Source: Lentimicrobium sp.
GTDB lineage: Bacteria > Bacteroidota > Bacteroidia > Bacteroidales > Lentimicrobiaceae
DNA: 39,913 nucleotides
Direction of reading: 5' to 3'
Assembly (NCBI GenBank): GCA_024709105.1
Contig: JANJXJ010000060.1
Coordinates: 1 to 39,913, forward strand
The notes below the pieces were generated by a model. That model had not been told where the DNA came from. It searched no databases and saw nothing but the letters and a program-made list of their open reading frames with translations. Both the position numbers and the translations under genes were made by a program. Below are positions 31,500-39,830 of this stretch, piece after piece. Position 1 is the stretch's first letter; each line of letters begins with the position of its first letter.

Positions 31500-31787
31500 A
31501 TGAAAATACTTGCCATTGAAAAAGAGGTTAAATCGGCTGACTGGAGTAATACTGAACTCTTGCTAGGCGAAGAAGCCCGCCATGTTTTCGAAATGTATTT
31601 ATCGGGGAAGTTAAGAGAGATATATTTTAACGAACATCATGAGGCTGTGTTGTTGCTGGAAACATCAGATAAACAGGAGGCTCTGGATTTGCTTGATTCT
31701 CTACCTTTGGTAAAATCAGGAAAGATCACATTTGAAATAACTGAATTAAGGCCGTATACCGGATTTCAAAGGATTCTTAATATGTAA
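31500..31787 (+). CDS. Small dimeric alpha-beta-barrel-like protein
   Basis: A 95-residue protein from the ATG at 31500 (MKILAIEKEVKSADWSNTEL). An upstream start at 31455 would add 15 unstructured residues. The pattern of strand, helix (GEEARHVFEMYLSGKLREIY), strand with LLETSDKQEAL, helix (ALDLLDSLPLVKSG) and strand FEITELRPY is typical of the ferredoxin-like dimeric alpha-beta barrel, the fold of YCII and muconolactone-isomerase-like proteins. These are often small-molecule-binding proteins or oxygenases. No catalytic residue can be named. The weak genomic link is to the GNAT gene upstream. Confidence 0.65.
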   Translation: MKILAIEKEVKSADWSNTELLLGEEARHVFEMYLSGKLREIYFNEHHEAVLLLETSDKQEALDLLDSLPLVKSGKITFEITELRPYTGFQRILNM

Positions 31788-31820
31788 GCATTCTGTTGAC
31801 ATAAAATTAACATAAGAGGG

Positions 31821-31841
31821 AATGATAAATCATTACTTTTG
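31821..31841 (+). promoter_or_regulatory. Palindrome AATGAT-AA-ATCATT abutting a -7 element
   Basis: The 14-bp palindrome AATGATAAATCATT (31821-31834) overlaps the first base of a TACTTTTG -7 box (31834-31841). A regulator bound there would sit on the promoter of the 7TM-AraC gene. The predicted leader is about 135 bases. Confidence 0.4.
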
Positions 31842-31980
31842 AGGAAAGATTGAAACTTCAGGATTTCACTTATAATTACGAATAGCACCTCAGGTGCCTC
31901 AATTTTCTAAATATAGTGGAATAAAAAGTTGAAATCTCCGTTATTAATCACCTGATTATTTCATAAACACAGAACAACAA

Positions 31981-33093
31981 ATGCTTCCCGACAGACTTAC
32001 CCTGCTGTTTGCCATAGTGAACTTTTGTTTACTCTTCATGCTGTCGTTTCTGAAATTTACGAACCCTCTGAGGGTTAATCAAAAAGGAAACCTTTGGTTT
32101 GGTTTATTTCTGCTGTTCTGGGCAAGTTACTGGATTGATGAAGTATTTATTCTGGCCACCGGCTATCCTCCATCACCGTATGAACAGTTTATTATTAGAA
32201 TAATTCAGGGTTTTACCCCTTTTGTTCTGTATCTAAGTGTTAAATTTTACACCCGGCCCTCTTACAAATTCAGTAAAACTGTTCTTATATATCTCCTGTT
32301 ACCGCTGTCTTATATATTTCTGCTGTTTTTCAGCACGTTTGGAATATTTATTCAACCCTGGCTGAAACATGTTCTTTTTGCACTTTTTTTAGGGCAGGCC
32401 ATGTTCTTTAGTGTGATTTCCTATCTTGCCATTGTAAAACATCAGAAAACTGTATTGCAGTACTCTTCCGACACCGAATCGGTAAACCTGTTCTGGATGG
32501 AGCGGATTTTAATTGTCCTGCTGTTGGTTGTAGCAATTTCTTTGATTTATAATGTATTTTTTAATCCTGGTTACATGAATCTGTTCATGAATATTCTGTT
32601 TCTTGTTCTTATTCTTTACATTTCATTTTATTCATTGCGGCAAAAAGAAGTTTTCCCTTTCAGCGAAACTGCTTTTGAAGAGGTGTTATTGATAGATGCA
32701 GAAACAGACCTGGATAAGGATAAAATTAAAATTATACCCGATTCTGAGCTTATCGAATGGAAAAACCGGCTCAATCAGTTTATGCTCAGCAGAAAACCTT
32801 TTCTTGATCCGGAACTGAATCTGGTAAAACTTGCGAGCCTCTTCGGAACATCACCTCACCGGTTATCTTACATCATCAATTCGGCGTATAACATTAACTT
32901 TTCAATATTTATAAATAATTACAGAATAGATGAAGCCAAAACTTTATTGCTGAATCCGAAATTGCAACATTACTCGGTTCTGGGAATTGCTTTTGAATCG
33001 GGCTTTAATTCAAAAACCACTTTCAACAATACTTTTAAAAAAATCACAGGAATTACTCCATCCGAATTCAGGAAACAAAGTTCAACTTTATAA
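31981..33093 (+). CDS. Membrane-embedded AraC-family regulator (7TM-like N-terminus)
   Basis: A 370-residue protein. About 220 N-terminal residues form seven hydrophobic helices (LLFAIVNFCLLFMLSFLKF, LWFGLFLLFWASYWIDEVFI, VLIYLLLPLSYIFLLFFSTF, and others to LFLVLILYISFYSL). A linker of about 50 residues leads to a C-terminal AraC double HTH (LVKLASLFGTSPHRLSYIIN and YSVLGIAFESGFNSKTTFNN, ending GITPSEFRKQ). Such proteins sense a ligand or lipid state in the membrane and bind DNA from it. The gene lies 140 bp upstream of a four-gene operon in the same orientation, so it is a likely local regulator. The SDR operon has its own -7 element. Confidence 0.82.
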   Translation: MLPDRLTLLFAIVNFCLLFMLSFLKFTNPLRVNQKGNLWFGLFLLFWASYWIDEVFILATGYPPSPYEQFIIRIIQGFTPFVLYLSVKFYTRPSYKFSKTVLIYLLLPLSYIFLLFFSTFGIFIQPWLKHVLFALFLGQAMFFSVISYLAIVKHQKTVLQYSSDTESVNLFWMERILIVLLLVVAISLIYNVFFNPGYMNLFMNILFLVLILYISFYSLRQKEVFPFSETAFEEVLLIDAETDLDKDKIKIIPDSELIEWKNRLNQFMLSRKPFLDPELNLVKLASLFGTSPHRLSYIINSAYNINFSIFINNYRIDEAKTLLLNPKLQHYSVLGIAFESGFNSKTTFNNTFKKITGITPSEFRKQSSTL

Positions 33094-33199
33094 TCCGGAA
33101 CATATTCAATTTCTACAGTACTGTTTATCAATACTTTAATATCTGGCTGCGGAGTAGTTCCAAATCCTAATCCTGAACAGCCGGGTGCGAACAGCACTC

Positions 33200-33207
33200 T
33201 ACTTTTG
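33200..33207 (+). promoter_or_regulatory. -7 element of the SDR/epimerase/START operon
   Basis: TACTTTTG fits TAnnTTTG and predicts a start about 20 bases before the SDR ATG at 33234. The -33 region has no TTG, which suits a promoter that needs an activator such as the upstream AraC-type protein. Confidence 0.4.
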
Positions 33208-33233
33208 CTTCGTTAACTCAACATAACTAACTG

Positions 33234-34022
33234 ATGAACGCAAAAGAAAAAAAGTATGCCCTGGTGACCGGGGCGGGCAAGGGTTTGGGCAAAGCATTTG
33301 TTTACGAACTTGCCAAAAGAGGGATAAATATTATTCTGGTTAGCCTTCCCGGAGAAAATCTGAAAGATCTTTCTTCTGATTTGGAAAGCACCTATTCAAT
33401 CGTAACCGCTTATTATGAAACTGACCTGTCGGTTGGTTCCAATGTTATAGCATTGAGTGAATGGGTAAACAAACACTTTAATGTATATATGCTTATCAAC
33501 AATGCTGGCACCGGAGGCTCGCGCAGATTTGCTGAAGCAAGTGTGGAATACATCAATCAAATTATTCAATTGAATGTTACAGCCACATCATTGTTAACGC
33601 ATCAGCTACTTCCAAACCTTATCAGACAAAAACAGGCATATATACTGAATGTTTCCAGTCTTGCTGCTTTTACTCCCATGGGTTACAAAACTGTGTACCC
33701 GGCTTCCAAAACATTTATTCATTCCTTTTCCAGAGGACTAAACGAAGAACTGAGAGATACCAGTGTTTTTGTAAGTGTGGTAAACCCCGGAGCAATGAGA
33801 ACCAATCCTGAGATTACAGCCCGGGTTGACAAACAGGGATTTTTGGGAAAGTTGACCCTGATTGATCCTGATAAAGCTGCAGCCCGGTGTATTGCAGGCC
33901 TGTTGAGGAAGGATTCGGTGATTATGCTTAATCCAATAAGCTGGCTGGTACTTAGTTTAATCCCTATATGGCTTAGGCTGCCGCTTATGACCAATGCTGT
34001 AAAAAAGGAGGTGTGTGCATGA
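33234..34022 (+). CDS. Short-chain dehydrogenase/reductase (SDR)
   Basis: A 262-residue classical SDR. The cofactor motif TGAGKGLG is at 12-19, NNAG at 89-92, and the catalytic residues are S141/S142, Y155 and K159 (VSSLAAFTPMGYKTVYPASK). The region after the fold is longer than usual and ends in a hydrophobic stretch (LNPISWLVLSLIPIWLRLPL), which suggests membrane association like the steroid or long-chain 3-ketoacyl reductases of the 17-beta-HSD12 type. Its stop overlaps the next ATG by four bases. It is the first gene of an SDR-epimerase-START-DUF2062 operon. A role in fatty acyl, sterol-like or terpenoid lipid reduction is inference from these neighbours. Confidence 0.85.
   Translation: MNAKEKKYALVTGAGKGLGKAFVYELAKRGINIILVSLPGENLKDLSSDLESTYSIVTAYYETDLSVGSNVIALSEWVNKHFNVYMLINNAGTGGSRRFAEASVEYINQIIQLNVTATSLLTHQLLPNLIRQKQAYILNVSSLAAFTPMGYKTVYPASKTFIHSFSRGLNEELRDTSVFVSVVNPGAMRTNPEITARVDKQGFLGKLTLIDPDKAAARCIAGLLRKDSVIMLNPISWLVLSLIPIWLRLPLMTNAVKKEVCA
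34004..34012 (+). promoter_or_regulatory. Strong Shine-Dalgarno site setting the epimerase start
   Basis: AAAGGAGGT ends seven bases before the ATG at 34019. The strong site in a phylum that rarely uses one supports ATG 34019 over the in-frame GTG at 34013, and it allows translation re-initiation at the SDR stop. Confidence 0.6.
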
Positions 34023-35017
34023 AAAAGGTCTTTATTACAGGGATTACAGGATTGCTGGGAGCCAATCTGCTCCAATCCTTTCTTGATGATGGAGTACAGG
34101 TTACAGGGCTGGTAAGGCAACGTTCGAAGTACAAGGGGCCGGTCCATCCCTTACTCACGTTAGCTGAAGGAGATTTATTCAGCGACCTGACCGGATATAT
34201 GCATGATGTGGATGCTGTAATACATGCAGCTGCCGAAACCAGCCAAAGTCTGCTCAATTACAGCGAATATTCCAGAATCAATTACAATGGTACTTTACTG
34301 CTTTATTTAACAGCATCCCATTGTAATGTTAAGAAGTTCATTTTTATCAGTTCGGCCAATTCGCTTGGTTTTGGGACGGCAGAAGAACCCGGAACAGAAA
34401 ACTCTCCGCTAAAAAGTCCTTTTGATAAATCATTTTATGCCCGATCGAAAACTGAAGCTGAACAATATCTTCTCAACAATGAAACCCAAACCAGGGTAAT
34501 CATTTTAAATCCTTCATTTATGCTTGGAGATCTTGATTATAAACCCAGTTCAGGAAAAATCGTGAAAATGGGATTGCAGAAACGGGTAGTTTTTTGTCCG
34601 CCCGGAGGTAAAAACTTTGTTCATGTACTGGATGTGGCAGATGCAGCGAAAAAATGTATTGAACTGGATTTAAACACTGAAAGGTTCATCATTGCCAACG
34701 AAAACATGAACTATCGCAAATTCTTCAGGAGACTGGCTGAATTAACAAACCAAAAAACAACCGTCATCACACTTCCTGCTTCTGTATTGATTTTCATGGG
34801 ATACCTTGGCAATTTTATCAGATTTTTTGGAATACGCAGCAGCCTTGGCCTGGTGAACATGAGAATACTTTGTATTGAGAACTTTTATTCGAATGAAAAA
34901 TCAAAACGGATGCTGGGGATGAAATACCGTCCGGTAGATCAGGCCATTATGGACTCTGTTGCCTGCATCAAAAACTTAAACACCCAACTCACAAACTACA
35001 ACAACTTAAAAAAATGA
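34019..35017 (+). CDS. NAD-dependent epimerase/dehydratase (3-beta-HSD-like extended SDR)
   Basis: A 332-residue extended SDR from the ATG at 34019. The NAD motif is GITGLLG (8-14) in VFITGITGLLGANLL. Catalytic residues are S111/S112, Y140 and K144 in SFYARSKTEAEQY. The C-terminal part ends with LGMKYRPVDQAIMDSVACIK, typical of the 3-beta-hydroxysteroid dehydrogenase/dihydroflavonol reductase-like group. That group reduces or oxidises hydroxyl groups on sugars, sterols or flavonoid-like molecules. Its start overlaps the SDR stop (ATGA) and its stop overlaps the START gene start by four bases, so the genes are translationally coupled. Confidence 0.82.
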   Translation: MKKVFITGITGLLGANLLQSFLDDGVQVTGLVRQRSKYKGPVHPLLTLAEGDLFSDLTGYMHDVDAVIHAAAETSQSLLNYSEYSRINYNGTLLLYLTASHCNVKKFIFISSANSLGFGTAEEPGTENSPLKSPFDKSFYARSKTEAEQYLLNNETQTRVIILNPSFMLGDLDYKPSSGKIVKMGLQKRVVFCPPGGKNFVHVLDVADAAKKCIELDLNTERFIIANENMNYRKFFRRLAELTNQKTTVITLPASVLIFMGYLGNFIRFFGIRSSLGLVNMRILCIENFYSNEKSKRMLGMKYRPVDQAIMDSVACIKNLNTQLTNYNNLKK

Positions 35018-35652
35018 AAACCATAACACTGTCAGCTCTATTTTTTGCATTGGCAATAATGAGCAATCAGGCAAATAGTCCGAATGTTGCATCTTCTTAC
35101 ACATTCATAAAGAAAGATAAGGATATTTCCTTGTCTTGCCGGGAATTACAGCTTCCTGATAAGAGAAAAACAAGGGAGATCAGGGCTGAATTCAGGGTAA
35201 AAGCAGATGTTTCAACGATCCTTGAGGTAATAACTGCTGAAAAGTATGCTATACACTGGATGAAGGGAGTAAAAGAATTTTCGAACCTTAGTATGGCGAA
35301 ACAGAATGGCTGGTATGCCTACATCAGGTACCAGATGCCCTGGCCATTGAATGATCAGGATTGTATAATCAGATACAGGATTAACAAAAACGAATCCCAA
35401 AAAAGATATGTACTTCATTTGGATGGCATACCTGACTATATCCCGCAAAAGCCCGGAATTGAAAGAATTTCGCATTTATGCGGAAGCTGGACCATTTGCT
35501 CCGTATCAGATGAAGGTTGCAGTGTAGTGTATATTATTTATTCTGCACAAAAGGCAAAATATCCGAGATGGGTAACAGACCCTGTCATTCAGAATAATCT
35601 GATAAATACTATGGCGGCTATGAGAGAAATATCTGAAACAAAAAAACATTAA
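35014..35652 (+). CDS. Exported START/SRPBCC-domain lipid-binding protein
   Basis: A 212-residue protein with a Sec signal peptide (MKTITLSALFFALAIMSNQA) and a START-type helix-grip body: REIRAEFRVKADVSTILEVI, YAIHWMKGVKEFSNLSMAKQ, YAYIRYQMPWPLNDQDCIIR, then WTICSVSDEGCSVVYIIYSA and the long C-terminal helix. The RYQMPWPLNDQD stretch resembles the conserved START-domain segment where membrane lipids are gripped. START proteins carry a hydrophobic ligand (sterol, phospholipid) in a cavity. A periplasmic START protein after two dehydrogenases suggests transport or protection of the product. It overlaps the preceding gene by four bases and lies eight bases before DUF2062. Confidence 0.78.
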   Translation: MKTITLSALFFALAIMSNQANSPNVASSYTFIKKDKDISLSCRELQLPDKRKTREIRAEFRVKADVSTILEVITAEKYAIHWMKGVKEFSNLSMAKQNGWYAYIRYQMPWPLNDQDCIIRYRINKNESQKRYVLHLDGIPDYIPQKPGIERISHLCGSWTICSVSDEGCSVVYIIYSAQKAKYPRWVTDPVIQNNLINTMAAMREISETKKH

Positions 35653-35660
35653 AGTCGTCC

Positions 35661-36107
35661 ATGAAACCACTTAAATCAATAAAGTCAAAACTATTGGCTA
35701 TTAAAACCACTCCATCAAAAGTTTCCGGAGGATATGCACTGGGTGTATTTTTGGGTACAACTCCGTTTATTGGTGCCAAAGTTTTCATAGCATTAGGCCT
35801 TACTGCTGTTTTCAGGTGGAGCAAAGCTGCTTCAGTAGTCGGTGTTTATCATATCAATGTGCTGACTGCTCCTTTATTTTACTCGTTTGCTTTCGGTATC
35901 GGAAAATGGATTTCAGGCTCAGATACAACCCTGGCCATGCCTGAAAAAATGAATGCTGCCTGGGTATTCAGCACTCTGTATGGCAACTGGGATTTTCTAA
36001 AATCCCTGCTGATCGGTGGATTGATCCTCGGAATTCCAATGGCACTAATGGCTTATTTCCTCTGCTATGTTTTCCTTATAAAAGCCAAAAAGGTTGAGTG
36101 CATATAG
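35661..36107 (+). CDS. DUF2062 membrane protein
   Basis: A 148-residue protein with the DUF2062 pattern: TTPSKVSGGYALGVFLGTTP, FIGAKVFIALGLTAVFRWSK, then VVGVYHINVLTAPLFYSFAF. Two or three hydrophobic helices follow, ending in SLLIGGLILGIPMALMAYFL. Family members are poorly understood; they are often encoded near glycosyltransferases and lipid-modifying genes. It is the last gene of the operon. After it a 285-bp gap contains no recognised gene. Confidence 0.8.
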   Translation: MKPLKSIKSKLLAIKTTPSKVSGGYALGVFLGTTPFIGAKVFIALGLTAVFRWSKAASVVGVYHINVLTAPLFYSFAFGIGKWISGSDTTLAMPEKMNAAWVFSTLYGNWDFLKSLLIGGLILGIPMALMAYFLCYVFLIKAKKVECI

Positions 36108-36392
36108 ATGTAAGGATCGGCTGGGTTATCTCCGTTTAATTATACTATTGTTTTCAAAATTGCTCTGCAGAAATGCCACTCAAAATCGATCAGGTAAAGA
36201 ATTCGGGGCTATTTACAATTCCGTTCCAGAAGCCTTTGTTGCATTAAAGCTGGTGATAAATCACTAGTCTTTGTCTACTGTGAGGCAATGGATAAAAACA
36301 AATTATCAAAGTATGGCAAATATCTTTTGCAAAAATTCTATTTCAGTAATCTCAAAAAAACTTTTACCTTTATATCGCATTTCTTACATCCC

Positions 36393-38396
36393 ATGAGCCG
36401 CGCCCTGCTGTTGTGCCTGTGTCTGAAAATTTTCATTATTTCCGGCGTCTTCGCTGCGCCGGTTGAGAGGCATGAAACAAAATGCGATACCGCACTTATC
36501 CGGACATTGATACTAAGAGCATCTGATTCAGAGTCAGATTCTGCGATTTTTCTCTATAACCAGGCCATACAAATTGCGGAAAAATGCCTGGCTTCAGGAG
36601 GCAGCAAAAGCTTCGTAAAAAAAGTAAGTCAAAAACAAATCAGAGCAAAGCTTAATCTTGGATTAATATTTTATCAGCGCATTGACTATACAGTTGCCAT
36701 AAAACTTTTCAGTGAAGCTTTGCAGGAAGCCCAATCCATTGGTGAGACTCTGCTGATTGCAGAAAGCCATTTCAATATTGCAGAAGTTTATCTCGAGCAA
36801 AGTCAGTTTCTTGATGCCATGGAATCTTATCACCTTTCACTACTGGGTTATGAGAAAATAAATGATGATTCCGGACAGTTCTGGTGCCTTGCTGGCATGG
36901 GAATAGTTCAGAAGCAGAGTGGTAATTATAAAGATGCTGAGTTGTTCTACAACAAGGCTCTGCAAAAAGCCAGGAATTCCGGAATGACCTATGAAGAGGC
37001 CATTTGCCACAATAATCTTGGTAATATGCACCGGAAAACCGGCGATTTTTCCAAAGCAATGTCTTCCTACGAAAAAGCGATAGAGGTTTTCAGAAAAATG
37101 AATGATGATGCTGCAGTTTCAGATTGCCTGAACAATATCGGAAACCTTTACAGCGACAATCACAATCCCTTCAGGGCACTGGAATATTACAGCCAAGCCC
37201 TGAAAATAGCTGAAAAATTAAAGGATGAGTACCGGCTGATTATACGTTATAAAAATATGGCTGGTGCATATACCGAACTAAAAGATTTCGAAAATGCAGG
37301 ACTTTTTCTGGATGATGCCCTGAAACTGGCAGAGAAATCGGGAGACAAATCTTTTCTTGCTTCCTGCAATATGTTATATGGAAAGCTGCATTCGGTAAAA
37401 AACAACCATTCCATTGCCACTGCTTTTTTTAAAAAATCAGCAGATCTTTATGCTGAAACCGGGGTCAGGCCTGAGCAGTGTGAAGCCTTGATTGAACTCG
37501 CTTTTTCCTTACTCCGCGAAAACAATATCAAAGAAGCCTTAAAATACGCATTGGAAGCCTTCGGGATAGCTGAATCAACCGGATCACTCAAAGCAAGGCT
37601 TGAGGCAAGTATTTGTTTGGCTGAATGTTATGAAAAAGATAATAATCCTACACAGGCATATGCCTTTCTGAAAAGTGCTAACATGTTAAATGACAGCATC
37701 TATACGGCCGAAAAATACAGAACAATTGAGGAAATAGAAGCTGGTTTTGCCCGAAGCCAGCTAAAAAAGGAAAATGAGGTACTTAGTCAAAATGCGATTT
37801 TGCAGAAACAAGCTATTCGTACCCAAAATATTATTATGTTGTTGCTTGGTGTGAGCCTGGCAATGGGTTTGGCGCTCATTTGGCTTATTTATAAGCGAAA
37901 AAATGAAGCCAGGCGCGAAACTGGAGAGATCAAACAACGAAGCGAAGAAGAAATAGGCCGGCTGAGTAAGGACCTGTTAGCCAAAGAGCGTGAGCTTACT
38001 TCTAAGACAGTTTTTATCAATCAGAAAAATCAATTGATTGAGAAGCTGATCAGGGAATTGGATGAACTTAAAAAAACCGGGGCATCGGAACAGGCAATCC
38101 AGCACCTTCAAATTCAATTAAAGCAAGAACTTGCTCCCAATGCATGGAAAGAATTTGAAATACAGTTTAATGAAGTACACCCTGATTTTCAGGCAAGGCT
38201 GTTGAATAGTTTCCCTGATCTCACTCCTGCAGAGCGCAGACTTTGTGCATTTATCCGCCTCGATATGAATACCCGCGAAATATCCTCCCTTTCCGGTCAA
38301 TCTATTAAAAGCATTGAGGTTGCCCGCACCCGGATCCGGAAAAAGCTGGGAGTCCCGCATGAACAAAACCTTACCAATTTTATCGCCCTTATCTGA
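36393..38396 (+). CDS. TPR-repeat sensor with LuxR-like C-terminal HTH (one-component regulator)
   Basis: A 667-residue protein from the ATG at 36393, chosen because a signal-peptide-like segment (MSRALLLCLCLKIFIISGVF) follows directly; the frame is open upstream to 36288. Tetratricopeptide repeats fill about residues 50-440 (AICHNNLGNMHRKTGDFSKA, CLNNIGNLYSDNHNPFRALE). One membrane helix (IIMLLLGVSLAMGLALIWLI, about 480-500), a coiled coil (EIGRLSKDLLAKERELTSKT) and a C-terminal LuxR-like HTH from about 610 (LTPAERRLCAFIRLDMNTRE, SIEVARTRIRKKLGV) follow. The HTH has no phosphorylation domain, so the periplasmic TPR part is the presumed sensor. This architecture is common in Bacteroidota. It stands alone in the operon sense. 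Confidence 0.85.
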   Translation: MSRALLLCLCLKIFIISGVFAAPVERHETKCDTALIRTLILRASDSESDSAIFLYNQAIQIAEKCLASGGSKSFVKKVSQKQIRAKLNLGLIFYQRIDYTVAIKLFSEALQEAQSIGETLLIAESHFNIAEVYLEQSQFLDAMESYHLSLLGYEKINDDSGQFWCLAGMGIVQKQSGNYKDAELFYNKALQKARNSGMTYEEAICHNNLGNMHRKTGDFSKAMSSYEKAIEVFRKMNDDAAVSDCLNNIGNLYSDNHNPFRALEYYSQALKIAEKLKDEYRLIIRYKNMAGAYTELKDFENAGLFLDDALKLAEKSGDKSFLASCNMLYGKLHSVKNNHSIATAFFKKSADLYAETGVRPEQCEALIELAFSLLRENNIKEALKYALEAFGIAESTGSLKARLEASICLAECYEKDNNPTQAYAFLKSANMLNDSIYTAEKYRTIEEIEAGFARSQLKKENEVLSQNAILQKQAIRTQNIIMLLLGVSLAMGLALIWLIYKRKNEARRETGEIKQRSEEEIGRLSKDLLAKERELTSKTVFINQKNQLIEKLIRELDELKKTGASEQAIQHLQIQLKQELAPNAWKEFEIQFNEVHPDFQARLLNSFPDLTPAERRLCAFIRLDMNTREISSLSGQSIKSIEVARTRIRKKLGVPHEQNLTNFIALI

Positions 38397-38597
38397 AATT
38401 CATCAAATCCTGCTTTTTCTAAAAAAATATTGGGTTGTCTAAGTTTACCAAAGATTAACCTGATGACTTATTAGCTTCTTTAGTCCTTTATGACATCTTC
38501 CCACCAAAAAGCATATAACGCTATTTTTCAACTCTTTAGCTAAAATGAATTCTTTTTGAGTGTTTTTGTAGGGCATCCTGAAGGATATTGTAAGGTA

Positions 38598-38635
38598 TTA
38601 TAAATGTGTGATTTATAAATCCCGCTGTAGTTTTG
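38598..38635 (+). promoter_or_regulatory. Perfect 8-bp inverted repeat next to a -7 element before the large lipoprotein
   Basis: TTATAAAT (38598-38605) and ATTTATAA (38611-38618) are exact reverse complements with the spacer GTGTG. Nine bases later TAGTTTTG (38628-38635) fits TAnnTTTG. The start would be near 38642 with a 57-base leader to the ATG at 38699. A regulator binding site at the -33 position is likely; the upstream TPR-LuxR protein is a candidate. Confidence 0.5.
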
Positions 38636-38698
38636 TCAGAGAATTCAGTTGGCTGTGAACAGATGCTTTCAACTGCCAGACTAACAACACAAACTACT

Positions 38699-39811
38699 AT
38701 GCAAAGTATGCCGGTTACCATGTTAACATTAGCTTCAATTGCACTTTTTGCATGTAACTCCGGGCAAAGTTCCGAAGAAAAGGATGGATTTTCGTCAACT
38801 GGTAATGGCAAAAATCAGATTATGGTTTTTCACCGCTGCAGCGAACCCAACGAAAACGCCTTCACCTTTCTGGTTCCGGAAAATTGGCAGATATCAGGTG
38901 GTATAACAAGAGTGGATGCAGGCAATTCTGGTGGTTCGGGTAATGCCATTGAAGCAAAGCTGTATATGAAGCTGAGCTCAGCAGATAATAAATCAGGAAT
39001 GGGCTGGCTGCCCGATACCCGTTTTTTCGATATGCGGCGCTATCCGGGGCAAAACCTTGCTGCTCCGATGTTTCCCGATGGCAGCAATTACAACGGCATG
39101 ACTGTAATTCGAATTATGGCACCAGAAGAGTTTGTAAAAGCTGTGGTTCTTCCTTTTGCTCATCCACATGCACAAAACCCAAAGATTATAAGTGTTCAGC
39201 AACTTCCGGAACTTGCCTCGCAGTACAGTAAGATTTCTGCCTTAATGCTTGGCGGATATCAGTTTGAGTATCAGTCAGCCATTATTACCCTGGAATATTC
39301 TGAAAATGGTATTCAATATCTCGAAAAAATTGTTTGCACGATTGAGGACTGGGGGCCGGTGGGCGGCGGACTCTGGAGTAATAAAGAAACCTGGTATGTG
39401 AGGTCAGAAAAGTCACTTTTTGAGGAAATGGCTCCTGTTTTTGCTACTATCGGTCATTCTGTAAAACTCAATCCTGAATGGATTGCCCGTGAAATCCGCA
39501 GCCAGCAGGTGAACAGTAACATTGCCCTGCAAACCCAGCGCGACATTGCCCGCATTGACCGTGAAATCACGGAGCACCGCACCCGAACCAACTCAGCGAT
39601 CAACCACGACATGTACCTCAACCTCACCGGACAGGAAGATTATACCAATCCGTTTACCGGCGAAACCGAACGGGGAACCAACGAATGGAAATATCGCTGG
39701 CAAAATGAGAGAGGGGATATTATTTATTCTGATAATCAGAATTATAATCCCAACGAAGACACAAACCTGAAAATTCAGGGATTTAAAAGATCAGAAGTGA
39801 GAAAAAAATAA
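38699..39811 (+). CDS. Large lipoprotein of unknown function
   Basis: A 370-residue lipoprotein from the ATG at 38699 (MQSMPVTMLTLASIALFACN, lipidated C19). Frames starting earlier (38633) would put the promoter inside the gene. The mature part begins with a Ser/Gly/Glu-rich stretch (NSGQSSEEKDGFSSTGNGKN). A globular region follows (FTFLVPENWQISGGITRVDA ... GYQFEYQSAIITLEYSENGI). Near residues 275-330 there is a helical stretch with basic Arg-rich repeats (NIALQTQRDIARIDREITEH) and a tail with YTNPFTGETERGTNEWKYRW that I recall from uncharacterised Bacteroidota proteins. No family name can be given. It may be exposed at the outer membrane. The next reading frame starts 19 bases later and is probably co-transcribed. 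Confidence 0.72.
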   Translation: MQSMPVTMLTLASIALFACNSGQSSEEKDGFSSTGNGKNQIMVFHRCSEPNENAFTFLVPENWQISGGITRVDAGNSGGSGNAIEAKLYMKLSSADNKSGMGWLPDTRFFDMRRYPGQNLAAPMFPDGSNYNGMTVIRIMAPEEFVKAVVLPFAHPHAQNPKIISVQQLPELASQYSKISALMLGGYQFEYQSAIITLEYSENGIQYLEKIVCTIEDWGPVGGGLWSNKETWYVRSEKSLFEEMAPVFATIGHSVKLNPEWIAREIRSQQVNSNIALQTQRDIARIDREITEHRTRTNSAINHDMYLNLTGQEDYTNPFTGETERGTNEWKYRWQNERGDIIYSDNQNYNPNEDTNLKIQGFKRSEVRKK

Positions 39812-39830
39812 ACATCAAACCCCGTAAAAC

